From Apricaphanius iberus (Eukaryota > Chordata > Actinopteri > Cyprinodontiformes > Aphaniidae), in the NCBI GenBank assembly GCA_028564705.1, contig JAPXFQ010000804.1:806001-870000 (forward strand): DNA of 64,000 nucleotides, in the 5' to 3' direction. Below the pieces are notes generated by a model. The model had not been told where the DNA came from. It saw nothing but the letters and a program-made list of their open reading frames with translations, and ran no database searches. This document shows, one piece after another, positions 43,577 through 55,511 of this stretch (position 1 is the stretch's first letter; each line of letters begins with the position of its first letter). The position numbers and the translations under genes are program-made.

Positions 43577-44410
43577 TACACACTCGCCACAACCTCACAA
43601 ATAAACACACAATAAAGGAGATTGCAGTCACAGGAGTCAGACATTTGCTGTGCCAAGTACCAGGGAGCAGCAACTCCTGCAGTGGAAAGACCCGTCAGAC
43701 CCAACACACTTATGTAACAACACTTCCAGACAATGGCTATCTTCAGCCACAGCGTGCAGGCCTATGTTAGGAAACTGAGGCCACATAATCTTATTTTATT
43801 GCTATCTGAAAACATACACAGGTCAAAGCATGTGTGAGCAATAAATGTGCAATTTGACACAGCATATTAATACTGTGTTATTTCTGTAATTGCAAACTCA
43901 TTAAAGAGACATAAGAGAACCGGCCATAAATTACATTGTTGCTCTGTGAATAGCAGGCTCTAAAGAGTAAACAGTGACGGTAAGAGGCTCACAGCATTAG
44001 TCATTAAACAGACAAAAGAGAAGCCTGGTATGTTCCATTGTCTTCCTGCTTAGATAATGATGAAAACCTTCTTTAATGTGATAAAAAAGATCTAATATCA
44101 GCAAAACTTTGCTGATGTTAGTCCAAGCTATCTACACTAGCTAACACTTTTAACCTATTTTATATGTTTTGGGGTTTTTTTCTATGCATAGATTTGAATT
44201 TGCAGGGGAAGTACCTTTTTTCTTCTTTTTTTTTGCAACCTGGAACATATTTATAGCATTAATTGCATTAATTTATTCACACAGAAAACTTTGGTATGAT
44301 GTGAAGTCCTTTTGCTGATGTTTAGAGCCTTTCATGATCAAAAAGAAAAGGTGTAGCCTCTGAATAAGGCATTATCTGCCACAAAACTCCTTCAACTCAT
44401 GCGTATCATT

Positions 44411-45564
44411 CAGGGGTGTAGCACCAACCTTTGAGCCCTGGTTACAAATGATCTTGTTGGGCCCCCCTACCATAGTGATACCAGTGGGCCCTGAATATCT
44501 TTAGGTGGGATAATTCCAATACCAGGTTTTGCTCCACCTTCACTGCCTAGCATTTGAACAATAGTTTTCCTGTGCTTATCAGTAAGAGTTGTTGACCATA
44601 AACCTGGCTCCTCTAACAATCCCTCATCAATATCCCCAAGTCTCTCATTTTCTTCTCTTTCCTCTTCAGCTCTGTCCTCCTTCTCCTGACTACCTTCATC
44701 AAAATTTTCACCTTCCCTCTCATCCCATATATGAATACCAAACGTATTCTCTATTTCTGCTTCTGCTACAAGAGGAAACAAACAAAATGTGGACAGTGTT
44801 ACTGTACATTTACACTTTAAACTGTAATTACTAATTGTTAAAACAGACAATTCTGTTAAAAGCTAACCTTGTCCCACTCTCACTGCTTTCATCTGGCCCT
44901 GATAAGGGACCTGCTGCTGCAGGATCTGAAGGTGAAATAAATGGCTTCAAATGGTTGCTAAAATATTCTTTAATGTCACAATACCTTTTTTTAAAGTGTA
45001 GGGTAGGAACAAGCAAATTGCATGAAATAATAAGTTTATGTTATGTTTGACAAAGGACAGGTTAGTCCAGCAAATACTTTATCTTTCGTTTAACTCGGAC
45101 AATTTACTCCGCGGCTTCCGTAGTAGTAATGACGTGTTATAATGTTGAGAAGCCTGAGAACAATGCTCAGTTGCTTGCATTCACTGAGCGCGCCACTAGT
45201 TGGAGGTAATTCTTACACACGGAGGCTTTAAGGAAAGACTCATCCCCTGTCTGCCTGTTCCTTCCATGGATCACCCCAATTCCTGTCTCATCAGCTGATT
45301 GCAGAACCAACTGCTCGTTGTACCATTTACACTGATTCGAGAGGGGTGGTGGGGCCCTGCACCGGTTGAAAATTACTTGTTTTTATACAAAACCAGTGCC
45401 TAACTACAAGTTTAGTTTTGCATATGACCCTTTTTTATTTGTACATAAATGCTATACAAATGTTAGTGCATATGTATGTATAGAAAACTGACTTTTAAGG
45501 GCCCCCCCTCTGCCTCGGGCCCTGGGTACTCTGTACCCTTTACCCCCCCAGTCTGATGCCCCAG
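44411..45564 (-). mobile_element. hAT deletion derivative
   Basis: The left end CAGGGGTGTAGCACC and the right end (reverse complement CTGGGGCATCAGACTGGG) are imperfect inverted repeats. They are flanked by GTATCATT (44403-44410) and GTATCAGT (45565-45572), a 7-of-8 target duplication. Both ends lead into G/C-rich arms with GGGCCCCCC (44459 and 45500 areas). The interior keeps part of a transposase N-terminus in reverse orientation and lacks the dimerisation and catalytic regions, so the element needs a helper. Confidence 0.75.
44467..45016 (-). pseudogene. hAT transposase N-terminal exons, remnant
   Basis: Two open segments lie on the minus strand. 45016-44871 reads FKKRYCDIKEYFSNHLKPF and then a Ser/Pro/Gly-rich linker. 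44765-44467 reads an acidic Glu-rich stretch followed by EEPGLWSTTLTDKHRKTIVQ. The latter resembles the W…(L/I)TDKxR…(I/L)V motif that precedes the TTF-type zinc finger of ZMYM/TTF-class hAT transposases. Between them lies an intron-like gap with a GTTAGC donor (about 44870) and a pyrimidine-rich TTCCTCTTGTAG acceptor (44767-44766). The phases do not match exactly, so either a base has been lost or the splice sites differ. Everything downstream of the N-terminus is deleted. Confidence 0.45.
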
Positions 45565-45572
45565 GTATCAGT

Positions 45573-45751
45573 TATAAAATAAAATGAAAAACTTATTTAA
45601 AAATCATAAAATTTTATTTCCTGAATTTTTAAATGCTCTCTCTCATAGTGGAAATGCATCTAAAATGTGAATTTCAGACCCCTCCACGATTTCTAAGTTG
45701 GAGAGTTTGCAAAATTGCAGGGTGTTCAAATACCTATATTCCTCACTGTAC
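45573..45751 (+). mobile_element. Tc1-like 3' terminal fragment
   Basis: The sequence runs ATTTTATTTCCTGAATTTTT, CTCTCATAGTGGAAATGCATC, TTGGAGAGTTTGCAAAATTGC and CAAATACCTATATTCCTCACTG. This follows the 3' non-coding end of a Tc1/mariner subfamily distinct from those at 3, 9, 29 and 33 kb. It starts immediately after the hAT target duplication, so the hAT probably landed at or inside this older copy. Confidence 0.65.
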
Positions 45752-46363
45752 TGCAAGTTCATAATCTTTATAATGTTGCAGGTGACACTTACTTTCCCAA
45801 GCTAATGAGAATTTAAGCAAAATGGAATGAAAAAGTGTGCAGGTTTTGTGTACATGAGGTTGTGTATGTGGTTGTGAACAGACTTGCTTCATTTTGGGGA
45901 ATCTACTCCCTTCCAAAACCCTCAACCATTGGGGGTAAAACAGTGTTGGGAGCTGGCTGAAGAATAACATAATTTTTATTTTACATAAATGAAGGCTTAA
46001 ATGTGGATAACTTCTAAAACTAATCAAACAAAATTGTGTTCATTATGTAAGAATAATTTCAATGAAGTAGACCTACTATCTTTCCTTAGATGTTAGAAGG
46101 GTACACAGCGCTTGGAAAGGGAGAAGCACCTGCCACATTTGTTACTGCCTAAAAAAAAATTGAAATTCGCCATAAAAGAAACGTTACTCCTTAGGTAGCG
46201 ATTTTACCCAGCCAGCTTGCATCTAACATCTTCATAGTAACAAACTGCTTTATTAGTTGGTGAGTGGTGGGAGTCCAATTCACTCTATTACTGCTTCAGG
46301 ATTTAAGTGCAGTTATTGTAGATAGCTATACCAAGCCCACCAACACAGAGCTATTACCTTTCA

Positions 46364-46395
46364 ACAGTGCTAAACACTGCGCCACCGTGCAGCCT
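46364..46395 (-). mobile_element. SINE (family A) head fragment
   Basis: AACACTGCGCCACCGTGCAGC is the reverse complement of the tRNA-like head of the SINE at 28.9 kb, almost identical over about 25 bases. Only the head remains. Confidence 0.5.
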
Positions 46396-47787
46396 TACTG
46401 TAAACAAAAAGTGAAAAAAAGATTATTCGATTTTGTTAGGGGGAAATTATTTCAGGATTAGTTCTATTTATTGATTAGTAATTATTAGTAAAGGCTTCCG
46501 GGAAATATGGTATAATACTTGCGACTCGCTGAGGAAACTGAAGTTGGAAAAGACTTATTGACATTTCAGCTACTCTGGTTAATTGAAGGATTCATCTTGT
46601 TGATATGTCTGAACAGTAGGCCAGACACTTCTGATAGAAAAGCCCTGGAAGCTGACACATGCAGGCAGAACCATCATGTTAAAGAGAGAGATGCCCGAAG
46701 AGGGCTTCTTGTACCTACATAATAAATACGCTGAAACGCCATTGCAGACTGAATCGTTGTTATCCTTATCTTCATCTCTATGGAATTCTTCCATGACAGA
46801 TGTAGCAACGTCAATAAACACATCTGAATTTCTTTCCTGGAACAAATGTGGTTACTGTAAATTTACAGGCTGTGATTCTCTATTGAAATCTGTAAGATGT
46901 GAAAATGACAGGAACTTTGGGGTTTGCAGAGTTTGTTTTAAGATGGCAGTCAATGGTCACCTGACTTCATGGCATTGAAATATCTCTGTCGTTCCATGCG
47001 CTTCACTTTCTTGCCTAAATTTAATTTTGTTTATCTATTCTTAGGCTGCTAGAGGAGTTATCCTCTGAAAAGAAAATATTATATGATTTAAAACATTGAC
47101 CGATCATAACAAGTCAATTTAAAAGTATCTATATAAGAAAGTCTAGGGTATTTTTAGCTTTGTTGAGTTTGACTTTACACATCTTTTCTTTATCAGCTTG
47201 TCAGATTTCTTTTTTCAAAGTTTGCTGAGTTTGATTGTTTCTCGTGAATACTTTTAATAGTGTAGCAGAAGCTACCCAACTTTTTACAGTCATAGGTTGA
47301 CTATAAATCATTAAAACAAATTGCAATTTTTTTTTCCTCATGTGAACTAGTTTATAAAAGACCAGAGTATGCAAATGAAAGTCTGCAAATACTGTACATC
47401 AATATGGCTGCTTTGACAACATTTTGGTTGAAATACCATCAAACCTAGGTAATTACAGGTCTAAATATCTGCTGATGACAGACATCAGCCATGGCATCAT
47501 TAACCCTGCAGGTACTCAAAATTTTTGGTCCTGATTATCACCCCTCTGCAACAACACAGTAGGCCGTGGTTCACTTTCATGCACTGATTTACCAGCACAA
47601 TTTATGAAAACAGCTCTGGTGAAATGAGATCAGAAGTATTGCCCTCAGTCGAATTAGTGTCTGGAACATAATGTAATTATTTAGCACTTCAGTGGGTCAT
47701 ATAGGTGTGGAGAGAGGGGAGCGGGGGGGTGGCATGCTTGAGCTGATGTGCTTTCATGCAGAAAATTTATTCAATTGTCAATATCGT

Positions 47788-47979
47788 TTAGATCTGTGCC
47801 AGTGAGCACGGGAGCCTGCATGGAGGGGTGCTGACAGACTGCAGCTCAATCATAATGACATTGTCTCCAGTCTTCACTTCGCTCATGTCAATGTATATAT
47901 CTCTGTATGGAGTCTGCATGCATTTCTCTGTATCAGCAGGGATTGCTTTGCAGTGGAAGTGCAGGTAGAAAAAGGTCAT
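47788..47979 (-). CDS. Exon-like open region, unrecognised
   Basis: A 63-codon open frame on the minus strand reads FFYLHFHCKAIPADTEKC and then YRDIYIDMSEVKTGDNVIM before a Cys/Pro-rich end. More than half of its third positions are G or C in an AT-rich neighbourhood, and the amino-acid makeup looks protein-like. Against this, an in-frame TGA directly precedes the first ATG, the nearest acceptor (TTTAACACAG, about 48000) joins a closed frame, and no convincing donor is present. It may be a decayed exon, a conserved non-coding element or chance. Confidence 0.18.
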   Translation of the reverse strand: MTFFYLHFHCKAIPADTEKCMQTPYRDIYIDMSEVKTGDNVIMIELQSVSTPPCRLPCSLAQI

Positions 47980-48789
47980 TCATTCAATATCATCTGTGTT
48001 AAACAAGAAATCCCAAATTAACTTAGCTACTGCTTTATTTTTAGTACTCTTAAAGCAGTTCTCATTATGTCTTGACAAGGGATTGATTAAAATCAGTCTT
48101 ACGCCCATCATCTTGCAATTTTATCTGTACATGGACAGGGTCACTCCCATAACACGAGCCTAGATAACACCCCTGAAGATCTTTATTCATTCCAGCAGTG
48201 AACTTGGTTTGAACCAACGCCTTTCCAAGAAACAATGATGAGACATCAAAGAGGAAGAAAAAAAGGAATGAAGAAGATTTTCATTCAGAGTGGTCACTGA
48301 CTAGGTCAGCGCTAGCCCTCCTATTCCAGCTTTGTAACTTCTAGGTGGAGCACAGGCTGAGCAGTGCGAGAGAAGCATCAAGACAAAACTGAACCTGAGT
48401 GTAATGTCAGCCTCTTCCAAACACTGTTGAAGGTCTTAATCTGAATCCTCAGAACAAACCCAGATTAAAAGTCAAAGTACTGACCGTAAGTGGAGGACTC
48501 GACAAGCCAACACTCTGTAGGAGAATGGGTTCTGTGTATTATTTGTATGTTGGAGCTTGAAGCGTTTAAACCCACAAAATGATATTTGCATTTTCTTTAC
48601 ATTAATTTGCAATGGCAATTTAGGAATGACAAGAGGGTCGGCTTCTGAAGAAGACAGTTTTCATCATTTTTCATAGAAGTCATTTCAAGGCGTTCAAGGC
48701 ATTATATGTGCTGGTCACTGATTGTGCATTCCATTAATATGAAGTGCATGTTGGGGAGTTATGTAATGGACTAATGAATGTGTCATTTA

Positions 48790-49478
48790 GGCCCAGTTCC
48801 AAACAGATTTTAGGCCTAGTCCTCCCCCTTAGCCCCTATGCTTAGCCTTTCTTCGTATGGCTTAAAACGGAGTTGTAAGGGGTAGGGGTAAGCAGACACC
48901 AGCAATCATCTGGGACAGACCTCGATCGGTCTCATTTCTTTGACATGATCATACTGCATTGCTGCAGCTTGTTTACAAAGATGGGAATTTGCTTGTTATT
49001 ACCAGAACAACAGTAAGAAAATCAGACTGAGCATAGGATGGAGAAGTGGTCTGAGGAGTGGATTCAGCGAACAGAGCTACTGAGGGGGCATTTGCAATGC
49101 TCGGGTCCTCACTTTGCTGGTGGAATTAAACAAGACAAAAAGTTACTAAACAAAATTGAGTGAACTTTGCAAAGAAAAATGCAGGTATCCAATCAAGTTT
49201 AAATTAGCATTATTTTCACTTTGTAGAAAGATTTGATGATAGGCATGTAGATAGTTTGTGTGGTGTGTAATTTAGTTCTCTTTATAGCAACTTGCATTGT
49301 ATTTATATTTTCTTTTAGTAAAACTTATGATTGTGCAGTTTGAAGGGGTATACAGCCCCCCACCCTGCCCCCCTTCCCTTGCCTCAACGTCATTGAGACA
49401 TCCCTCGTCTCTTGTGCATGTGCAAATCAAGGGTAAGGGCAAAGACAAAGGGCTAAGGGTGTCAAATGGGAATGAGCC
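48790..49478. mobile_element. PIF/Harbinger-type MITE, 689 bp
   Basis: The ends GGCCCAGTTCC (48790) and GGAATGAGCC (ending 49478) are inverted. Each arm then carries CCTTAGCCC-type pyrimidine-rich blocks. TTA flanks both sides (48787-48789 and 49479-49481), which is the 3-bp Harbinger duplication. There is no transposase frame. It directly abuts the next MITE. Confidence 0.65.
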
Positions 49479-49481
49479 TTA

Positions 49482-49762
49482 GGCCACGTCCACACTAAGC
49501 TGGATAATGCCTTAAACGTATAATTATTTAGTCTACACCCCCCTATCATCCACACTAACCCGGCGTCGTTTAAGGTCTGTGGCCGGATAACTTTTAGCCG
49601 GGTACGAGAGCCATGTAAATCTTAATTCAACGGCTAAAGGAGCTAGTGTGGACAGTTTCCCCGGATAATGAAAGGAAGTGGCGTCAATGAATGCTGCGTC
49701 AATAACAACACGACACTACTGACAAAGACAACAGCGAAGAATAATAAATCGATCTCGTCGTC
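49482..49762. mobile_element. Truncated copy of the 26-kb Harbinger MITE
   Basis: 281 bases align to 26031-26310 with 13 substitutions and one 1-base indel by my count (about 95% identity). The copy stops abruptly after CTCGTCGTC, so the right ~295 bases and the right inverted repeat are missing. Its left end follows directly on the TTA that is also the right duplication of the preceding MITE. Confidence 0.85.
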
Positions 49763-52469
49763 ATCTTCCATCTGACTCTAAACATTTTTTTTAAATCCTC
49801 ACACAATAAAACACACTTTTGTATTGTATATCATTCTTGTCCTGGGACATAATGTAACAAAACTTATGGGAAAATGTGTTCCAACAATGATTCAAAATAC
49901 CAAATAGATCTGAAGCACTACCTGAAAAAGCCTCTTTTATATTATTGATGAGAAATGTGCCTGTCAAAGATAAATAATGTAAGTTTTTAGGATATTATCC
50001 AATCTGTATTTGAATATATCTGTCTCCTACAAAAACAATTTTTTTACACTTTATTGTTTAAATTTTAAATGCATTAAATTATGGTAAAAATGCACTGATA
50101 TGGCTTCCCACAACAAAAGGAAATAACATGCCATATGCTCAACACCATAGGTAAACAAAAGTTCAACATATTCTTCTATTTTTCCTACTGTTGGAATATT
50201 TAAACTAAACTTAAACTTTATTTATTTATAAAGCGCTTTTCGAACTACATAGCTACTCAAAGTGTTTAACAGCTTCAAATAAAAACATCATCAGAACTAT
50301 ACCACCCATCTCCCATGCATGCACACACATCAAAAGCAACAATAAACAAAAGCAACAACGGGCTGAGTAAAGATGAGCCAGGAAACGCCATCATGGGAGC
50401 CATCTGCATCAGCATCAGTAGCAGCCAAGGCACTGACCCAGGGTGCCCAGAGGAGGGAGGCCTGGTACCCCCACCTCCACCCAAGCACTACCTGGAGAGC
50501 ACCCAGGCAGCCACAGCCGACCACCACTCCAGAGGCAGAGGGCTCCCACAGAGGAAACATTGGAAGTAATTAAAGTATTAAAATAAACAGTAAATGATGA
50601 GATTAAGTAGTAAAATACTGATAACAATGTTAAGACTGACAGCATTTTAAATTATCAAGTGTAAAACAATAAGATATGATCAAATAAAAATGCAAAGCAG
50701 GTAAACAATATTTAATAAATAATAGTCAGCTAAAAGCTAAACTAAAGATCCAATCAAATAAAACGTGCAGCGCAATTTAACAGATATTAATAAATAATAA
50801 TCAGTTAAAAGCTAGACAAGAAAATATGTTCTGCTTTTGCTGAGTTTGTCACTTTTAGTTAGCAACTACTCCTAAAAAAACACTAACACAATCAATTTTC
50901 AACATAATTACTATAATGACAGCATTTCTCTTATGAACTGTAATCAATAGTATTGTATCCACTCAACCCTCTGTGAAGCCCTGTTACATTAATCAGTATT
51001 TGAACCATGTTGCCATAATATTCTTCTTATTATAATGCTAAATAATTCTCTAAACTCATAAAGTTTTTACGTGTCCTTTGTATTGTTTGGCTGAGTTAAT
51101 GCATTATTCATTTGGACATTGGATTTGCAGTTGATTTCATTTTTTTCAGACTACAGAATAATCATAACAGATTTTCAATATGCAAAGCATTTCATAAATA
51201 GCTTACCTTTGATGCATAACATAGAAAAATATAGTTATATGCTTTGTTACATGGTTTTCTAAAGTAAAACTACATTTGATCAAGGGCACTGTTTAAAGTT
51301 TTCTATACCATCATTTTATTTAATTCCAGAATGACCCATACACTATTGAGACTTTCTTGTACCAGCAACCAGATTTCAAGACATTTCGAGACTATTCCAG
51401 TTATTCACTTATAGTCCATTGTTAAAAAATTATTTAAAATGATCACCTACAGTCATATTTAACAGTTCAAAAGATCTAAAAACTTCATCACATACATAAT
51501 GAGGGCTGCGGCGTGTAGGTTATGTCATCCATCCTCCCACAGCGTTTGGGGAACTACATTATTCATAATCGTATGTACGGACCCGATGTGTTCTGCAGGA
51601 GGGATCTGGATAACATTCAATCAAATTGTAGTAGGAAATATTAATTTAGATTAGATTCTATGTTATTTTGTATGCTTTTTGGTTACTAATTAACATAATT
51701 TATCAGAAATAAACTCATTGGCAAAGTGGAAAGATGACATTCAAACAAAATGTTTTCTGAATACATCATATTAAGCAAAAAAGAACAGTAGTTAATTACA
51801 AATTAATGTATTTGCACAATATCACTCTTTGTGAAAAGCTTTTCACAGAGATGTGATCAATTTTGACTTTTTACTGTACATATTATCAAACAACTCTACT
51901 TGTCTTAAAATATAACTTTTAAAAAGCCGTAGAAAAAAAAGTTTCATCATTATAAAATATGTAAAAAAAAATTTTTATCCAAATTAAAATTTCTAATCTA
52001 GAAATGATGAAAGATATCTGTTGCTTAGCCTTATAAAATGAACAAGTATTTTAACTGATGTAAGACTTACAATAAAATGTAGAAAAACAAAACATATAAA
52101 AGATAATGTTCTCTGATTTTTTTTTTTGTTTGTTTTTTGTCTAAAGGATATTAAATCAAAACTCGACTTAAAGTACCGGTTATTTTTCTGATTATAGTTA
52201 TAACTATTGAAAATGTTAAAAATTACTGTTAACATCAACTGTTGAATATACGAAAGACCACAAGTAGTTCTGCTTCATTAATGCAGTAAAAAAAGGAAAA
52301 AGTCATAGTGATTAACAAAGCGAGGCTGTGATAAAGTGGTGGTAAATTTGGTAAGGCCATGTGCATAGCATTAATGGTAAGCACCTTAACCCAAAATTTG
52401 TGCATATTGTTTTGATTTTTTTATTTTTTTATTTTTTTATCTCTGACTTTTGCTTTTTGTTATTTTGCT
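49763..52469. other. AT-rich non-coding DNA
   Basis: Nothing gene-like was supported. 50213-50275 (TTTATAAAGCGCTTTTCGAAC) looks like a piece of a dispersed fish repeat tail. The GC-richer stretch at 50360-50560 is probably the rest of that repeat; it opens several overlapping frames that I discount. An 18-bp perfect palindrome, TGTGAAAAGCTTTTCACA, lies at 51830-51847. Confidence 0.4.
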
Positions 52470-52590
52470 GGGATGGAAAGGTGACCTGTTCAGGGTGTAC
52501 CCCTTCACCCCGCTCCATGACCACTGGAGAAAGACATCAGCCACCACGTGACCCTTCAAGGATAAGCAGCATAGATAACGGATGGATGGT
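52470..52590 (+). mobile_element. SINE (family A) 3' fragment
   Basis: GTGACCTGTTCAGGGTGTACC and GGATAAGCAGCATAGATAACG, followed by GATGGATGG, match the 3' half and tail of the family A SINE. The head is absent. Confidence 0.7.
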
Positions 52591-53164
52591 TATTTTGAGT
52601 GCTAATAACTGTGTTAAGTCAGGGTCTTGCATGCCATCTTGCACTCATGTTCTCTCTTTTTTTTCTTCTTTTTTTTTAATCATATCCTGTTTTTTCATCA
52701 TTTTAGTTTTGTTTTTTTTACTACAGTTGCCAAACTTAAACAAAGTCATAGGTCTGTTGAGCCAACTATTCCCCCAGCTATCAATAGCAATGACTCCATG
52801 GATTTCTACAAAAAAATGAAAAAACAGAAAACCCATAAGTGAATGGGACTACTAACATGCTAGTTAGTTCCCATTCAAACACTGGTTTATGCTAAACTAA
52901 AGCAAACAGACTGCTGCCAGATATGGGGAATTACTGGGCTGTTACAAAATACTTTTTCTCACTTATCTAACGCCGGGGAATATGGCAACAGACACATTTT
53001 TATTTAGGGGTGGATTATCCCTTCAACTACAATGCCCTGTTAGGTAGGGGTATTGCCTAGGATGGTGCTCCCAGTAACTGAACGTCCTTCGTGTCCTGCT
53101 ATCAACTTTTTACTTTCTTCAATATAGAAAGTACTCGTACATCAGTTCATTTTGTTCTTTTTGT

Positions 53165-53470
53165 GTCTCTGTTCCATTTCTCAAACCTCCAGGGGGTCGT
53201 GACAGATGGTAATTTGTACTCAGCCAGTTTCTGCTGGAGTTTTCTTCCTGTTAAAGGGGAGTTTTTTCATCCCGGTACATGCTCGCTCAGTATAATTGAT
53301 GTGGTTGGAGTCTGCATGAATGGGACACAACCGTAAGTAAATGACTTAATGTAATCTATGGGATTCCTTAAATAGAAAACTTTTTTGAAATTACTGTTCT
53401 TGTAAAGTGCTTTGAGATGACCTTTGTTGTGAATCGGTGCTATATAAACAAACTGAAGTGAACTGAATTG
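53165..53470 (+). mobile_element. Dispersed repeat 3' end (LINE-like tail)
   Basis: TTCTGCTGGAGTTTTCTTCC, GTTAAAGGGGAGTTTTTTC and the terminal TTTGTTGTGAATCGGTGC…TATATAAAC with GAACTGAATTG form a 3' tail that is very common across teleosts. I believe it belongs to a LINE-type element but cannot name it securely. A diverged stretch (53270-53390) interrupts the usual spacing. Confidence 0.55.
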
Positions 53471-53529
53471 AAACTGAACTGTCTGGCATTGTGGCACTCA
53501 GAACTGATGTCTGAGAACTGTTGCGTGTG

Positions 53530-54115
53530 ATGTCCGTTCCTGTCTTTGTCTGTCCCTGCTCCCTTAATTGTCCCAAGCTTTCCCGTGTCTTCTTGATTGT
53601 CTCCCTGATTCCCTTCCATGTGTAGTTAAAACCCGTGAGTTCCATGTCCCTTGTCAGGTCGTCATTGTGTTCCATGCTGTGCTCTGTCCTGTCCTTGTCT
53701 CTATGCTCCTTGATTTGGACTATCCAAATTGGATTATTCCAACTCTAAACACCTCTCTATGCAAGGGTCCTTTAACCAGATCATGACAGAACAATGTGAC
53801 CTACTGCGCCCAGCAAAGAATATTAGAACTGGGCAGCAGTGGTTTAACTTACATGAGTGGTGCAGCAGTCTAGCCACTTTGGACACCTTTTATGGGCACC
53901 TAGCTGGCGCTCTGCCCTCCTGCAGTTGGACTGCAGAGACACGAGGTGACTCTGCACTCCAGCTCGCAGTCCTCCACCCGCCGTCAACCTCTGGGCCGTT
54001 CCTACATCACTCGAGGAGGGCCTAATCGATGTCCTTCCGGTTTCTCAAAGGGCTGCCTATCTCGATGGCTTTCACGACCCTAGGCTGGAGCTCAGGTAAG
54101 CCCCTACTAAAGCCC
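53530..54115 (+). mobile_element. LTR retroelement remnant (LTR-like end plus leader)
   Basis: 53530-53790 is a T/C/G-rich stretch built of TGTCC/CCTTG/TCCATG-type words. It ends TTGATTTGGACTATCC…CAAGGGTCC…CATGACAG, which resembles the 3' end of Gypsy-type LTRs in fish. It is followed by a GC-richer coding-like leader, with broken frames in two registers (about 53784-54024 and 54020-54098), as expected of a decayed gag start. No polymerase region or second LTR is present. The Gypsy assignment is tentative. Confidence 0.4.
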
Positions 54116-54722
54116 AGGCTTGAGGCTTGAAGGTATTGTTAAGTTTTCGCATTTGTTACTGTGTAAAGACACCAGTCAAGAAGAACACGTGGTGGATAGT
54201 TATGTTACTGGAAGGACATATATTTTAATGTAACCTTATGTTGATTCTGAGTCTCAGTTGGGTTTTTGCAGTCCATTGTCCACTCTGCATCATCCACCCT
54301 CTCGTTCGTCCACCTTAGAACACTGTGGGCATTAACACTGAATGCTGCCAAGCTTGCATCACTTGAAGGCTGAAAAAGCAGCGTAAATGTCAGAGGAATT
54401 AGCTGTTTTGCTGGCGCCCACAGGGCCTGGAACGACAATAGGTGGGAGAGGAAAGAGGACGGTGGGTACAGTAAGTGTAAAGCATCAGTAAGCCATATGA
54501 ATCCACTCTGCTCACATTTCACCTCCACTACTTACTCTCAGTCCTTTTTTTCTTCCCATATTTCTTGTTTATTGCCAACCACCACCCCCCAAAACTCTAT
54601 CCTTCCCTTGCTTTCTCTCCATATCACTGTCTCGCCCACCTCGCCTCTGCCCGCAAGCAGTTTGGAGCAGATTATAGCCTTACCACCCCCACTCGCCCAT
54701 ATACACAAACATTCAGTGTGTC

Positions 54723-54766
54723 TCTGACACAGACACACACAGACACACACACACACACACACATAC
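54723..54766. repeat. (CA)n microsatellite
   Basis: An interrupted ACAC/AGACAC run followed by a perfect CA run and CATA units. Confidence 0.85.
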
Positions 54767-55511
54767 ATACATCACCCAGATATGAATGCATGTAAACACA
54801 CTTTCAGACTTTGTGTATCTCTGCCACCTTCAGTGGCACTACATCATCCTTTCCCAGAAGCTCTCAAACGCGAACTTGTTTAGAACATCCTGTCCAGTCC
54901 AAATGTGGTCAGACATGGAACAAAAATGCCTCGGCGAGCCAAATAACCAAACAAACCCATTATCGAAGTCGAACACACACCTCCTCGGACAGTTAGGAAT
55001 AAGGAAAGTGATATCAGGGTGAACCGCAATACAACCAGTGATTACACGTCCAGCAGAAACCAAGCTGTTATAATCACATGTTTACTGTGTTTAGTGGTAA
55101 AGCTAACCCGCAATTAGGACCTGTGGACTTTTGTGTAATTGTGGCTGGACATTATGTTAGATAAAAAAGAAAATTTAGTTTTTTAAGGTGAAAGGGATAA
55201 GATCCTAAGACAAGTTAACACAAAGCATATGTTTAATCTTTCTACTTTGTGCTCACATTAGACCCCTATGAGACCTTTAAGAAGATTAAAATGTTTTCTC
55301 TCCACCCCCATCAGGTTTACTTTGAAATGTGTCCCCTTGGACTTTAGCCAAATACACAGATATTTTTTTTCAGGTTGCAGTTATGCTGTGTCCAACTAAA
55401 AGGTAGCAGCCATGTAGAACAGATGTGGGGACTATAACTTTTTACCATTTGCTTTTACTTCCTTTTTGTGCATGCATGCAGCAGCTGCTTTTTCTCCTGT
55501 CTGCCATTCAG

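Larger units (their letters stand above)
45752..48789. other. Mostly unique non-coding DNA
   Basis: It contains a tiny SINE head fragment near 46.37 kb and an exon-like open region at 47.79 kb. The open frame at 46676-46978 has a few CxxC pairs but no recognisable domain or splice context. The segment at 47580-47710 is repeat-free and may be conserved regulatory DNA, which I cannot test. Confidence 0.4.

Noticed and set aside
46676..46978. Possible zinc-binding CxxC frame
   Set aside because: The cysteine spacing fits no zinc-finger class I know, and there is no splice or promoter context.
50275..50645. Several overlapping frames on both strands near 50.4 kb
   Set aside because: They lie in what looks like the body of a dispersed repeat; openness in four frames at once argues against a gene.
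51830..51847. 18-bp perfect palindrome TGTGAAAAGCTTTTCACA
   Set aside because: Short palindromes of this size are expected in 64 kb of AT-rich DNA. No loop, no partner motif.
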